Shown: positions 7,980 to 15,623 of the stretch, in pieces
Layout of the letters: every line of letters begins with the position of its first letter
How positions within the stretch are numbered: the stretch's first letter is position 1
Assembly (NCBI GenBank): GCA_965198715.1
Contig: CBDAPV010000001.1
Coordinates: 620,001 to 684,000, forward strand
Source of the DNA: RH-AL1 sp965198715
GTDB lineage: Bacteria; Pseudomonadota; Alphaproteobacteria; Rhizobiales; Beijerinckiaceae
Direction: 5' to 3'
DNA length: 64,000 bases
Translations under genes and position numbers: made by a program
The notes under the pieces: generated by a model
The model's input: the letters and a program-made list of their open reading frames with translations, nothing else
Database searches by the model: none
Told to the model about the DNA's origin: nothing

Positions 7980-8429
7980 TTAAGCGCAAAGTCTTCCATT
8001 GCCTTCCACAAGACTAAAATATTCTGTTCGAGCAATCTTGCGAAGTAGGTCAGGTGTTTTCGCATTATATAGAAGCCTACATTTGCTGATGGTACCTGTC
8101 ACATCAAATTGCCCCTGCCAGTCGTTGAAGTATAATCCACCGATAGTCATGTCTAAGCGCTTGTAAACTATACCTATTCTCAAATCTACGATAGAATTAT
8201 CATCTGGCGCAGAGGTTAGAAAGCAGGACCGCACCACCTCAGTAACATCGCGAGATCCATCACTGTCACTACTAAGTAACTTGTAAATGCACGATAATTT
8301 TTCTAGCTTAATTTCGTCGATTGGATGCCGGAAAAAGACGTTTTTCGGAATTATCATAAGATACATATTTGCTGCAGATGTCATATCCGCTAGCTGTCTC
8401 TCAACTTCTGTTAGCGATACGGTTGGCAT
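7980..8429 (-). CDS. Hypothetical protein in AT-rich island (149 aa)
   Basis: A 149-residue frame starting MPTVSLTEVERQLADMTSA. It is predicted soluble, with mixed helix and strand (LRIGIVYKRLDMTIGGLYF, LYNAKTPDLLRKIARTEYF). Codon use is AT-rich (many TTA, ATA and AGA codons), strikingly unlike all neighbours, which indicates recent acquisition from a low-GC source. An AT-rich region upstream (8430-8550) would supply a promoter. No family is recognised and no partner gene adjoins it. An orphan defence or phage-derived gene is possible but unsupported. Confidence 0.55.
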   Translation of the reverse strand: MPTVSLTEVERQLADMTSAANMYLMIIPKNVFFRHPIDEIKLEKLSCIYKLLSSDSDGSRDVTEVVRSCFLTSAPDDNSIVDLRIGIVYKRLDMTIGGLYFNDWQGQFDVTGTISKCRLLYNAKTPDLLRKIARTEYFSLVEGNGRLCA

Positions 8430-8567
8430 AGGCTGTTCCTTTATTTTAACTGTGGCGTCTTATGGCAACTAGAAACAAGCAGGCTTCCATTATAATCTCA
8501 AAAAAGATTGATTTGAGGAAACATAATAGCTCCTTCGAGCTGTGCAGATAGATGACTCCGAAATTAA

Positions 8568-8756
8568 GTGACTTTTTGCATCGGGTCTTGGCTACGCGCC
8601 GAGGATGCGGATCGTCCGATCTTCCATTTACACGGGACCTGCGCCGAGCCGAAATCCGTCTTCCTAGGACAGAGTTCCTACGACTCTCTCTTCGCCAGCC
8701 TCCACGCCCACTTCGTGCAGCGGCTCCTGTTTGCGACCAAGAGCTTCGTATTCAAT
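8568..8756 (+). pseudogene. SIR2-like domain fragment
   Basis: The frame reads RPIFHLHGTCAEPKSVFLG, QSSYDSLF and QRLLFATKSFVF. That matches the SIR2-like domain of many defence proteins: the LHG motif, a downstream Y-x-x-L and the FxxKSFVF strand before the usual G-F-S-x-x-D motif. The sequence stops being SIR2-like exactly there and runs in frame into an unrelated monooxygenase-like domain. The start of the domain is also missing. I read this as a remnant of a SIR2-family NAD hydrolase gene; a real chimeric protein (8568-9068, 166 residues) is the alternative. Confidence 0.5.
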
Positions 8757-9068
8757 ATGGAAGCATCCCTAGCGGACGAGCCTGTGCATCTGATCATCAA
8801 CGTCGATGTGCTCCCAGATCGCGCAGCGGAAGGCGAGGCGGTCCTGCGAGAAGAGGGTCGGCTCAGTCGTCAGGACGCCGGGTTTATGTCCTGGCAGCTT
8901 TCTGCAGCGGACCGACAAGGGCAATCATTCGCCATCCTCGAAGTCTGGTCCGGCGAGATTGCCTTCGATCGGCATGTCGCAAGCGACCACGCGAGATCGG
9001 CGCGAGCCAAGCTTCAGCCGCTACTCGCATCACCGTTCGACGAGCGGACGTTCAAGCTCGTCGAGTGA
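8757..9068 (+). CDS. Antibiotic biosynthesis monooxygenase (ABM) domain protein
   Basis: About 100 residues with the ferredoxin-like ABM fold pattern: VHLIINVDVLPDRAAEGEAVL as strand and helix, DAGFMSWQLS, the strand FAILEVWSGEIAFDRHVASDH with the family's E-x-W and H positions, and a closing L-x-P-L-L. Family knowledge: ABM proteins act as quinol or heme-type monooxygenases or as dimeric binding domains. The assigned ATG 8757 gives a typical length but lacks a clear ribosome-binding site, so translation may depend on the upstream SIR2-like frame, with which it is in phase. It is convergent with the reductase gene at 9076. Confidence 0.55.
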   Translation: MEASLADEPVHLIINVDVLPDRAAEGEAVLREEGRLSRQDAGFMSWQLSAADRQGQSFAILEVWSGEIAFDRHVASDHARSARAKLQPLLASPFDERTFKLVE

Positions 9069-9075
9069 TCGCAGA

Positions 9076-10125
9076 TCAGCGATCCGTCCGACGTACGCCG
9101 TCGAAGCTCGTGATGAAGTCGGCGCCAAAGATCGCCGAGGGCGTCTGAAAGCCGACGGTCACCTCACCGTCGGCGATGCGCCGCACGATCTCGACAGCGG
9201 TCTTAGCGGTCAAAGCGTAAGGCTCAGGCGTGACAAGCGTGCTCTCGACCATTGTGCCGATGGCGTTCCATGCTTGAGCGACAACGACGGCACGTCCTCG
9301 CGCTCGATACTCAGCCGTTGGCCCTGGTGGCAGTCGCTTGTCGATCTGCGCCTTCAGGAAACGCTGCGCCATGCTGGTGCCGAGCGCGCTCTTGAAGAAG
9401 GCCGGCATAGCCGCGGCGCTTCGCATATTGCGGTCCGCCTCGAAGAACACCTCGATATTCGGGATGCCCGTGGAGTGCCAGGCCGTGGATACGTCGCCCC
9501 AGCTAACGCCCACGGTCGGACGAAGGCCGGCACCGAAGTCTACCTTGCCCGTGGGCGTGCCTTTCGTCAGCACGATGCGGCCGTTCGAACGCACGCGTGT
9601 GCCCTGTGCGATTGCTTCGACCATCGTCTTCGCCGTGCCTCGGCTGGCTTTTGTGAGCCCGCCTATGGAGAGCCGGAGCCGGGCAGCGTTCGGCAGCCTC
9701 GCGACGACGTGCGCGGCGAGGCAATCGCTGGGCACGACATCGAAGCCGACGCCGGGCATCAGCATGACGCCAACGGCCTTAGCGCGCGCGTCACGAGCGG
9801 CGAGGTCTTCGAAGACATCGATTTCGCCAGTTATGTCGCAGTAGTGTACGCCCGCCGCGATGCATGCCTCCGCCATAGGCGCCGAGGTGGCTGAGAACGG
9901 CCCGGCTGCGTGCAGAACGGCAGTCATCCCGTTCAGCCCTTCCACCAGGGCTTTGCGGCTCTCGAGCCCGAAAACGCGGTGGCAAAGGTGCAAGCGCTCG
10001 GCCAACGGTCGGACCGCGTCCACACGGCGGCCGGCAAGCACGGGATTAAGACCGCGTTCGACGGCGTGCTCGGCAATGAGCCGGCCCGTGTAGCCGGTGG
10101 CGCCGTAAATCAGAAAGTCGCCCAT
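9076..10125 (-). CDS. Saccharopine dehydrogenase-like NAD(P)-binding oxidoreductase
   Basis: A 349-residue protein starting MGDFLIYGATGYTGRLIAEH, the GxTGYTG nucleotide-binding loop of the saccharopine-dehydrogenase/trans-acting enoyl reductase group. HAAGPFSATSAPMAEACIAAGVHYCDITGE is the diagnostic follow-on motif (A-G-P-F and Y-x-D-x-x-G-E). ATG 10125 fits the family start; longer upstream frames run through the umuD remnant. Members reduce enoyl or imine-type substrates in lipid or amino-acid metabolism; the substrate here cannot be deduced. A 48-bp piece of this gene recurs at 63928-63975. Confidence 0.85.
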   Translation of the reverse strand: MGDFLIYGATGYTGRLIAEHAVERGLNPVLAGRRVDAVRPLAERLHLCHRVFGLESRKALVEGLNGMTAVLHAAGPFSATSAPMAEACIAAGVHYCDITGEIDVFEDLAARDARAKAVGVMLMPGVGFDVVPSDCLAAHVVARLPNAARLRLSIGGLTKASRGTAKTMVEAIAQGTRVRSNGRIVLTKGTPTGKVDFGAGLRPTVGVSWGDVSTAWHSTGIPNIEVFFEADRNMRSAAAMPAFFKSALGTSMAQRFLKAQIDKRLPPGPTAEYRARGRAVVVAQAWNAIGTMVESTLVTPEPYALTAKTAVEIVRRIADGEVTVGFQTPSAIFGADFITSFDGVRRTDR

Positions 10126-10148
10126 CGTTGATGCTCCAGGCCGGCGTG

Positions 10149-10381
10149 CTAACGCGAGCGGTCGACGATGGCGAGGTCGCCGTCGAAAAGGCCCTTGCCG
10201 ACCATGCTGTCGCCGGCGAGCCGACCAGAAAGGTCGCGGCGCGGTTAGTGACGAGCAGGCGCTGGAGGGCAATCTCATCCTCGACGAAGTCGTCGGCTGG
10301 TCTCGGGAAGCCTGCGCGCACGGCACGGGCAAGCAGCGGCAACGGCGCGGGCGAGCTGAAGCTGATGGCGGCGATGTGCAC
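10149..10381 (-). pseudogene. umuD: umuD-like fragment (frameshifted, truncated)
   Basis: The minus strand encodes PLPLLARAVRAGFPRPADDF, VEDEIALQRLLVTNRAATFL and, in another frame, RLAGDSMVGKGLFDGDLAIVDRSR. This is the UmuD/LexA S24-peptidase core, including the cleavage region (AGFPxPADD) and the catalytic serine motif (GDSM). One frameshift lies between ATFLV and GDSM, and a stop directly after VDRSR removes the strand carrying the catalytic lysine. UmuD normally self-cleaves under SOS conditions and partners UmuC. This copy cannot work. It lies just downstream of an SOS-box gene, so a former umuD operon is likely. Confidence 0.8.
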
Positions 10382-10437
10382 GCGCCTCTCCGATCTGTCC
10401 TGATGCTGAAGGTCTGGAGCTTAAGGCTGTTGCCGCG

Positions 10438-10689
10438 TCAGGCCGCGAGGGCCTCGATCATCTCGGCGGGCACGTTGCCGATGGAGCGCAGCAGGCGTGG
10501 CTCGGCGTAGATATCCTGCTCGGGATCGGAACTCTCCTCCAGCACGACAAGGCCGGCGTACTGCCCGGCCATGCGCTCGGCAGCGGCGATGGCACGCGTC
10601 GCGTCCTTTGCCTTCTGAGGCGGACATGGCACCAGCTTGCCGCCGCGCTTGGCGACGACAAAGGGCAGGATGATGTAGGTCGTCACCAT
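10438..10689 (-). CDS. Uncharacterised SOS-linked protein (83 aa)
   Basis: ATG 10689 (MVTTYIILPFVVAKRGGKLV) has a GGAAG ribosome-binding site ten bases upstream. The protein is short, with alternating strand and helix (KDATRAIAAAERMAGQYAGL, VVLEESSDPEQDIYAEPRLL) and a C-terminal PAEMIEALAA. A LexA box lies 31 bases upstream between this gene and the divergent dinB, so both are probably induced by DNA damage. The broken umuD follows 56 bases downstream on the same strand. I do not recognise the family; an accessory factor of the mutagenesis cassette is a reasonable guess. Confidence 0.7.
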   Translation of the reverse strand: MVTTYIILPFVVAKRGGKLVPCPPQKAKDATRAIAAAERMAGQYAGLVVLEESSDPEQDIYAEPRLLRSIGNVPAEMIEALAA

Positions 10690-10719
10690 GGTCTGCTTCC
10701 AATCCGTTTGTTCTTTGTA

Positions 10720-10734
10720 GAACATAGACGGAAC
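10720..10734. promoter_or_regulatory. LexA (SOS) box, alphaproteobacterial type
   Basis: GAAC-atagacg-GAAC is a direct repeat with 7-base spacing, the known alphaproteobacterial LexA operator GTTC-N7-GTTC read on the other strand. It sits in the divergent intergenic region between the 83-residue gene and dinB, positioned to repress both. Confidence 0.8.
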
Positions 10735-10775
10735 ATGTCGTAGGTCGCAAGCGTCATGCAGCAGCCTGAAACGAG

Positions 10776-11918
10776 GTGATCGCGATCGTGCAGGAGGACG
10801 CGTCGACGCTGGAGCGGGAGAATGCCGGGCTCATCATTGCGGTCGAGCAGGAGCGCGTCCGCAAGATCATCCACGTCGACATGGACGCCTTCTTCGCCTC
10901 GGTGGAGCAGCGCGACGATCCCGCCTTACGCGGCCGCCCCGTGGCCGTCGGCGGCTCCCGCGAGCGCGGCGTGGTGGCGGCGGCGAGCTACGAGGCCCGG
11001 GTCTTCGGCGTGCGCTCGGCGATGCCGTCGGTCACGACACGTCGGAAGTGCCCCGACCTCGTCTTCGTCAAGCCGCGCTTCGAGGTCTACAAGGCCGTGT
11101 CGGCCCAGATCCGCGCGATCTTCGCCGAGCACACGCCGATCATCGAGCCGCTCTCTCTCGACGAGGCCTACCTCGACGTCACCGAGAACCTGATGGGGCT
11201 GCTGCTCGCCACCGATATCGCCAAGGCGATCCGGGCGAGGATCCGCGAGGAGACCGGGCTTACCGCCTCGGCGGGGGTTTCGTACAACAAGTTCCTCGCC
11301 AAGCTCGCCTCCGACCAGCGCAAGCCCGACGGGCTCTACGTCATCCCGCCGGACAAGGGCGCGACCTTCGTGGTGGGACTGCCGATCGGCCGTTTCCACG
11401 GCGTTGGACCCGTCACGGAGGCGAAGATGCTGCGCCTCGGCATCGCCACCGGTGCCGACCTGCGCGAGCGGTCGCTGTCCTTCCTGCAGGAGCACTTCGG
11501 CAAGGCGGGCGCGTATTACTTCGGCATCGCCAGGGGCGTTGACCATCGCCCCGTCCGGGCCAACCGCATCCGCAAGTCGGTCGGCGCCGAGAACACCTTT
11601 GCCGAGGACCTCGTCGACTACGAGCCGATGCGCGAGGCGCTGCAGCCGATCCTCGACAAGGTCTGGCGGCACTGCGAGGCTAACGGCGCGCGCGGGCGCA
11701 CCGTGACCTTGAAGGTGAAGTTCTCGGACTTCACGACCATCACCCGCAGCAGGTCCGTGGCCGCAACCATCGATCGCCGCGACGCGCTGGAGACGATCAG
11801 TCTTTTACTGTTGCAGGCGGAGATGCCGATGCGGCGCAGCGTCAGGCTTCTCGGCGTCAGCCTGTCGTCGCTGACGGCGCCGACGGACGGACGACCGCAG
11901 ATGACGTTCGATGTCTAA
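10776..11918 (+). CDS. dinB: DNA polymerase IV (Y family)
   Basis: A 380-residue protein with all Y-family landmarks: IIHVDMDAFFASVEQRDDP (first catalytic aspartate, residues about 31-49), SLDEAYLDVT (catalytic D-E, about residue 126), SAGVSYNKFLAKLASDQRKPDG (fingers/palm), FHGVGPVTEAKMLRLG (helix-hairpin-helix) and a little-finger domain ending PQMTFDV. GTG 10776 is the track start with a GAGG-type site; an internal start nearer IIHVDMD is possible. Role: error-prone translesion synthesis past lesions, SOS-regulated through the adjacent LexA box. Confidence 0.95.
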   Translation: MIAIVQEDASTLERENAGLIIAVEQERVRKIIHVDMDAFFASVEQRDDPALRGRPVAVGGSRERGVVAAASYEARVFGVRSAMPSVTTRRKCPDLVFVKPRFEVYKAVSAQIRAIFAEHTPIIEPLSLDEAYLDVTENLMGLLLATDIAKAIRARIREETGLTASAGVSYNKFLAKLASDQRKPDGLYVIPPDKGATFVVGLPIGRFHGVGPVTEAKMLRLGIATGADLRERSLSFLQEHFGKAGAYYFGIARGVDHRPVRANRIRKSVGAENTFAEDLVDYEPMREALQPILDKVWRHCEANGARGRTVTLKVKFSDFTTITRSRSVAATIDRRDALETISLLLLQAEMPMRRSVRLLGVSLSSLTAPTDGRPQMTFDV

Positions 11919-11935
11919 CGACGAGGGAGAAGATC

Positions 11936-12211
11936 ATGAAGGTGGCGGCCGACCTGTGCATCGTGCCCATGGGCGTCGGCTCCTCGGTCTCGCGCTGCGT
12001 GCGCGAAATCAAGGCGAGCGGCCTGTCCGCGACGATGCACGCCAACGGTACCAGCATCGAGGGCGAGCTGATCGACATCTGCCGGCTGGCGGAGCAGTGC
12101 GAGGTCGCCCTTGCCGCCATGGGCGTCCAGCGCACGTTCTTCACGCTGATCTTCTCGACCCGCCGCGACAAGGACCAGACCTTGGCGGACAAGATGGCGG
12201 CGGTGTCCTGA
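11936..12211 (+). CDS. MTH1187-family thiamine-binding protein
   Basis: A 91-residue protein starting MKVAADLCIVPMGVGSSVSR with a GGGAG ribosome-binding site. The ferredoxin-like UPF0045/MTH1187 pattern is clear: the P-M-G-V-G-S-S turn after strand one, ASGLSATMHANGTSIEGEL in the middle and VQRTFFTLIFSTRRDK near the end. Family members bind thiamine or act as small cytosolic dimers and tetramers. It begins 18 bases after dinB and probably shares its transcript; the reason for that pairing is not evident. Confidence 0.85.
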   Translation: MKVAADLCIVPMGVGSSVSRCVREIKASGLSATMHANGTSIEGELIDICRLAEQCEVALAAMGVQRTFFTLIFSTRRDKDQTLADKMAAVS

Positions 12212-12216
12212 CGAGC

Positions 12217-12241
12217 GCTGGCTTGCGGTGCGCAAGCCAGC
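12217..12241 (+). terminator. Strong hairpin closing the dinB unit
   Basis: GCTGGCTTGC and GCAAGCCAGC form a perfect 10-bp stem around a 5-base loop. No T-run follows, so it may need Rho or act as an RNA stabiliser. It cleanly separates the SOS cluster from the Srf locus that starts at 12280. Confidence 0.6.
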
Positions 12242-12279
12242 TAGAAACGCCACCGATTGCTGTACGAGCCGGCATCGCT

Positions 12280-13953
12280 ATGAGCTTTCTTCGTTGCACG
12301 ATATTGGCACTTGTTCGGCCGCTGATCTGGGTGGCAGTCGGTGCGTCGCTGCTTAGCCCGGTTGTGGCGGAAACGTTCACGATGAAGGACGGCAGCGTCA
12401 TCACCGGTGAGCTGAAGAGCTTGTTGGGGGGCGTCTACGACGTGCAGACCGCCTATGGACGTGTGAAGTTTCCCGCAACTTCTGTCCTTGGGATCGCGCA
12501 AACGCAGGCCGGGTCCGCGGAGCTCGCCGCTACGCCCGCGGTTCCGAACCTGCGGCTCGCCGGCTCGACTACGATCGGCGACGAGCTGATGCCGGCGCTG
12601 ATCGAGGCCTACGCCGCCCGGCAGCACATCAATTATACGCACTGGACGCTCGAGGGGGATGTTTCCGAGCAGCAGTTCGTGGCCGACGCGGCTGGCCACC
12701 CTGTCATGAAGGCGCACCTGTCGCGCCACGGCTCGGCGACGGCGTTCTCGGCTCTGGCCGACGGGTCGGCCGACATCGGCATGGCGTCCCGCCCCGTTAA
12801 GCCGGACGAGAAAGCCAAGCTCGCCGCCGGCGGCTTCGGCGAAGTCGACGCGCCCGACCAGGAGCACGTCCTCGCTCTTGACGGCTTAGTGGTGCTGGTC
12901 AATCGGGCTAACTCACTGGATCGGGTGTCGCTCACCGACCTCGCCGCGATCTTCTCCGGGCGCATCACCGACTGGAAGGCCTTGGGGGGCCAGCCGGGCC
13001 CGATTCATCTCCTCGGGCGCGACGCCAAGTCGGGGACGGCCGACACTTTCGCCGGCCTCGTCCTCAAGGGCGAGAAGATGGCGGGCGCGGCGCAGCTCAT
13101 GGATTCAAGTGACGCGCTCAGCGATAAGATCGCGTCAGATCCATCGGCGATCGGCTTTGCCGGCTTTGCCTATGTCCGCCGCACCAAGGCCTTGAGCATC
13201 GTCGCGGAATGCGGGCTGGAAACGGCGCCGAGCGACTTCTTCGTGCGCACCGAGGAATACCCGCTGTCGCGCCGCCTTTTCCTCTACACCAAAGCGCCAA
13301 CTGCCGCCGGGTCCGCACCGGTGCAGGATTTTGTCAGCTTCGCCCTGGGGTCGACTGGCCAGGTCGTGGTGGGCCAAAAAGGCTTCGTCGACCTGCTTCC
13401 ACATCTAGCCGCGCCGGATTACGGCGCCGGCCGCATTGCGATCGCACTCTCGCAGGTCGCCAAGGTCGGCGGCGACGCCTCCTTCGACCTGCGGCAGATC
13501 CAGGCCTTCAATCGCATCGCAACGGGCGGGCAGAGAGTGTCGGTGACCTATCGCTTCCGAACCGCGTCATTCGACCTAGACACTAGGGGCGTGCGCGACA
13601 TCGATCGTCTGGTGAAAGCGTTAGCCACCCCTGAGTTGGCACGCCGCGACCTGATGGTGGTCGGCTTCAGCGATGCGCAGGGGTTGCCTGCGCGCAACGT
13701 CGCACTGGCGAAGTCCCGCGCCGATCGTGTCGCGACGTTGCTGCGGGCCAGGGCGTCACCCCGAAGCTGGTCGCCGGCCTCGGTCGCGTCGCGCCGGTCG
13801 CCTGCAACGGGTCGCCGGAAGAGCTGGAAAAAAACCGCCGTGTCGAGATCTGGCTCTCCAAGTCTTGATGCAGGTTCACCACTCTCACGTTTCTTTAAGC
13901 CCCCCGCACAACCGGAGGCGCTTGCCGCGGCCGAGATGCCGGGGCTAAGCTGA
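12280..13953 (+). CDS. PstS-like phosphate-binding / OmpA-domain protein, frameshifted at C-terminus
   Basis: First gene of the Srf directon. Residues 1-30 form a signal peptide (ILALVRPLIWVAVGASLL, cleavage after VVAE-like sequence). A short beta domain follows (KDGSVITGELKSLLGGVYDV), then a PstS-type binding domain (LAGSTTIGDELMPALIEAY, SADIGMASRPV, GLVVLVNRAN, GRDAKSGTADTF) and an OmpA-like peptidoglycan-binding domain (YRFRTASFDLDTRGVRDIDRL). Near 13747 one G seems missing: the alternative frame reads GVTPKLVAGLGRVAPVACNG and NRRVEIWLSKS with a stop at 13866-13868, the expected OmpA ending. The annotated frame instead runs to 13953. Either the domain is broken or the sequence has an indel error. 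Confidence 0.8.
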   Translation: MSFLRCTILALVRPLIWVAVGASLLSPVVAETFTMKDGSVITGELKSLLGGVYDVQTAYGRVKFPATSVLGIAQTQAGSAELAATPAVPNLRLAGSTTIGDELMPALIEAYAARQHINYTHWTLEGDVSEQQFVADAAGHPVMKAHLSRHGSATAFSALADGSADIGMASRPVKPDEKAKLAAGGFGEVDAPDQEHVLALDGLVVLVNRANSLDRVSLTDLAAIFSGRITDWKALGGQPGPIHLLGRDAKSGTADTFAGLVLKGEKMAGAAQLMDSSDALSDKIASDPSAIGFAGFAYVRRTKALSIVAECGLETAPSDFFVRTEEYPLSRRLFLYTKAPTAAGSAPVQDFVSFALGSTGQVVVGQKGFVDLLPHLAAPDYGAGRIAIALSQVAKVGGDASFDLRQIQAFNRIATGGQRVSVTYRFRTASFDLDTRGVRDIDRLVKALATPELARRDLMVVGFSDAQGLPARNVALAKSRADRVATLLRARASPRSWSPASVASRRSPATGRRKSWKKTAVSRSGSPSLDAGSPLSRFFKPPAQPEALAAAEMPGLS

Positions 13954-13973
13954 GGTCTTGGCTTTCCGCTGGT

Positions 13974-15623
13974 GTGCCTTTGTCCGCAAACCCGTACTTC
14001 CTCGGCGGAACAGACCTTCACGACACCACTCTGGCCCGCGCGGACGAGCGCGAATCCCTCGGCACCTACACGGCGCTGATCGAAGAGGTCCGCGCGCGTT
14101 GCGGGGCCGACGTTGCCTCGCTGTTCGCCGAACCGATCCGCGGCACCAATCGCGCCACAGGCGAGCCTAACGTCGCCTGGTATTGCGGAACGGAAGGCGC
14201 CGCCTTCCCGCTGCGCCAGGTCGAGGGCGCGGCGCGCGGCCAGGTGATCGAGCTGCTGCGCCACCGGCTGCGCGGCTTTTCCTCGTTGTTCTCCGACAGC
14301 CGTCACGGCGCCGTCTTCGCCTCCTGGCTGCACATCCTGTCGCTCGACAGCATCGTCGCAGTGGCGGGCCAGCCGGTGATCCGCAGCTGGGGCATGCTGC
14401 CGAGCGCGGTCGCCAGCTCGGCCGAGGCGCGCGAGACCCACTTCCGTAACGGCATCGGCCAGTACATGCCGACGATCCCGACGCCGCCCTTCGACGTTAT
14501 CGAGGCGCAGGCCTTCGCCGCGGCGATGGGGCGGCACGGCGAGCGCGAGGCCGCGCGGGGCGCCGCGCCGACGGTCGCGGCGGTCGCCATCGCTCCGCCG
14601 CCGCGCGTCGGACTGGATCGGCCGTGGCTGGCCCCGGCGATCGCCGCCGGCCTCGCGGCGCTGGTCTTCGGCGTGCTCGCTTTCGGCCAGGTGCTACGCT
14701 ACCCCTACATCGCGGCCGGCCCAGACGAGGCGGAGATCCAGGCTCAGCGCCAGACCAACGAGTCCCTGCGCGAGCGGCTCGCGAGATTGAAAGGCGCCGC
14801 GGTCGAGGCCTGCCGCGCCGCCGATGCCGCCCCCGGCGCGCCGCCGAGGCCGGAACTGCTGCCGCCCTCGCCCGAACGCACCAAGGTCGAGAGCACCGAT
14901 CCAGCGACGCGGCAGCCCGAGACCAGCACGCTCGGCGCGCTGCTCGAGAAGGCCACCGTGCTCGTGGTTATGGATCATAGTCTCGGCAGCGGTTTCTTCG
15001 TGTCCGATCGCTACATTGTCACTAACCACCACGTCGTCGGCGCGGCGCACAAGGCGCAGGTCGCCAGCCGTGTACTCGGCGGCTTGGTGCCGGCCCGCGT
15101 GGTTGCCGTTGGCTCAGGTGCCGAGCGCGGGACGCAGGACATCGCCGTGCTGGAGATTGCGCCCAAGGCTGGCACCAGCGCGCTGTCGGTGGGCGTCGCG
15201 CCGGGCCGGCTCGATCCGGTGACAGCCTCAGGCTTTCCCGGCGCAGTGCTGGAGACGATACAGGCCAAGCGTTCCGACAGTTTGCCCGAAGCGAACTTCA
15301 CGCAGGGCATTGTCACCTCGCACCAGGTGCAGCAGCCCGGCGCCATCGCCACCATCATCCATACGGCGCAAATCGGGCACGGCAATTCCGGCGGCCCGCT
15401 GGTGGACGCCGGAGGCTGCGCGGTCGGCATCAACTCCTGGCTGTCGCCCGATGCGATGGGCGACGTGATCTTCTCGACTTATTTCCAGGCGCTCGACGCC
15501 TCGGAGCTGCGGCGCTTCTTGAAGGCGCACGATATTGCTTTCACCGCCGTTGACGCCGGCTGCACACCGGTGGCTCCGGCGGCCGCGCCGGAACCAGTAC
15601 CGTCGCCGGCCAAGGCTCCCTGA
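13974..15623 (+). CDS. Single-pass membrane trypsin-like serine protease
   Basis: A 549-residue protein with three parts. Residues about 1-190 are a cytosolic domain (FAEPIRGTNRATGEPNVAWY, GQPVIRSWG) shared with the next protein. A membrane segment (about 215-240, APAIAAGLAALVFGVLAFGQ) and a short coiled coil follow. The periplasmic protease domain has histidine in TNHHVVG (about 349), aspartate in TQDIAVLEI (about 387) and serine in GHGNSGGPLVDAGG (about 469), a full HtrA/trypsin-type triad. Its stop overlaps the next start by one base (TGATG), so translation is coupled. It could cleave periplasmic partners of the Srf system; the substrate is unknown. Confidence 0.85.
   Translation: MPLSANPYFLGGTDLHDTTLARADERESLGTYTALIEEVRARCGADVASLFAEPIRGTNRATGEPNVAWYCGTEGAAFPLRQVEGAARGQVIELLRHRLRGFSSLFSDSRHGAVFASWLHILSLDSIVAVAGQPVIRSWGMLPSAVASSAEARETHFRNGIGQYMPTIPTPPFDVIEAQAFAAAMGRHGEREAARGAAPTVAAVAIAPPPRVGLDRPWLAPAIAAGLAALVFGVLAFGQVLRYPYIAAGPDEAEIQAQRQTNESLRERLARLKGAAVEACRAADAAPGAPPRPELLPPSPERTKVESTDPATRQPETSTLGALLEKATVLVVMDHSLGSGFFVSDRYIVTNHHVVGAAHKAQVASRVLGGLVPARVVAVGSGAERGTQDIAVLEIAPKAGTSALSVGVAPGRLDPVTASGFPGAVLETIQAKRSDSLPEANFTQGIVTSHQVQQPGAIATIIHTAQIGHGNSGGPLVDAGGCAVGINSWLSPDAMGDVIFSTYFQALDASELRRFLKAHDIAFTAVDAGCTPVAPAAAPEPVPSPAKAP

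Noticed and set aside
9067..9084. GATCGC-N6-GCGATC hairpin between convergent genes as a bidirectional terminator
   Set aside because: The stem is only 6 bp, overlaps coding ends and lacks a T-run on either side; too weak to call.
8806..9894. Plus-strand open frame of 362 aa
   Set aside because: It is antisense to the saccharopine dehydrogenase-like gene and shows no family features.
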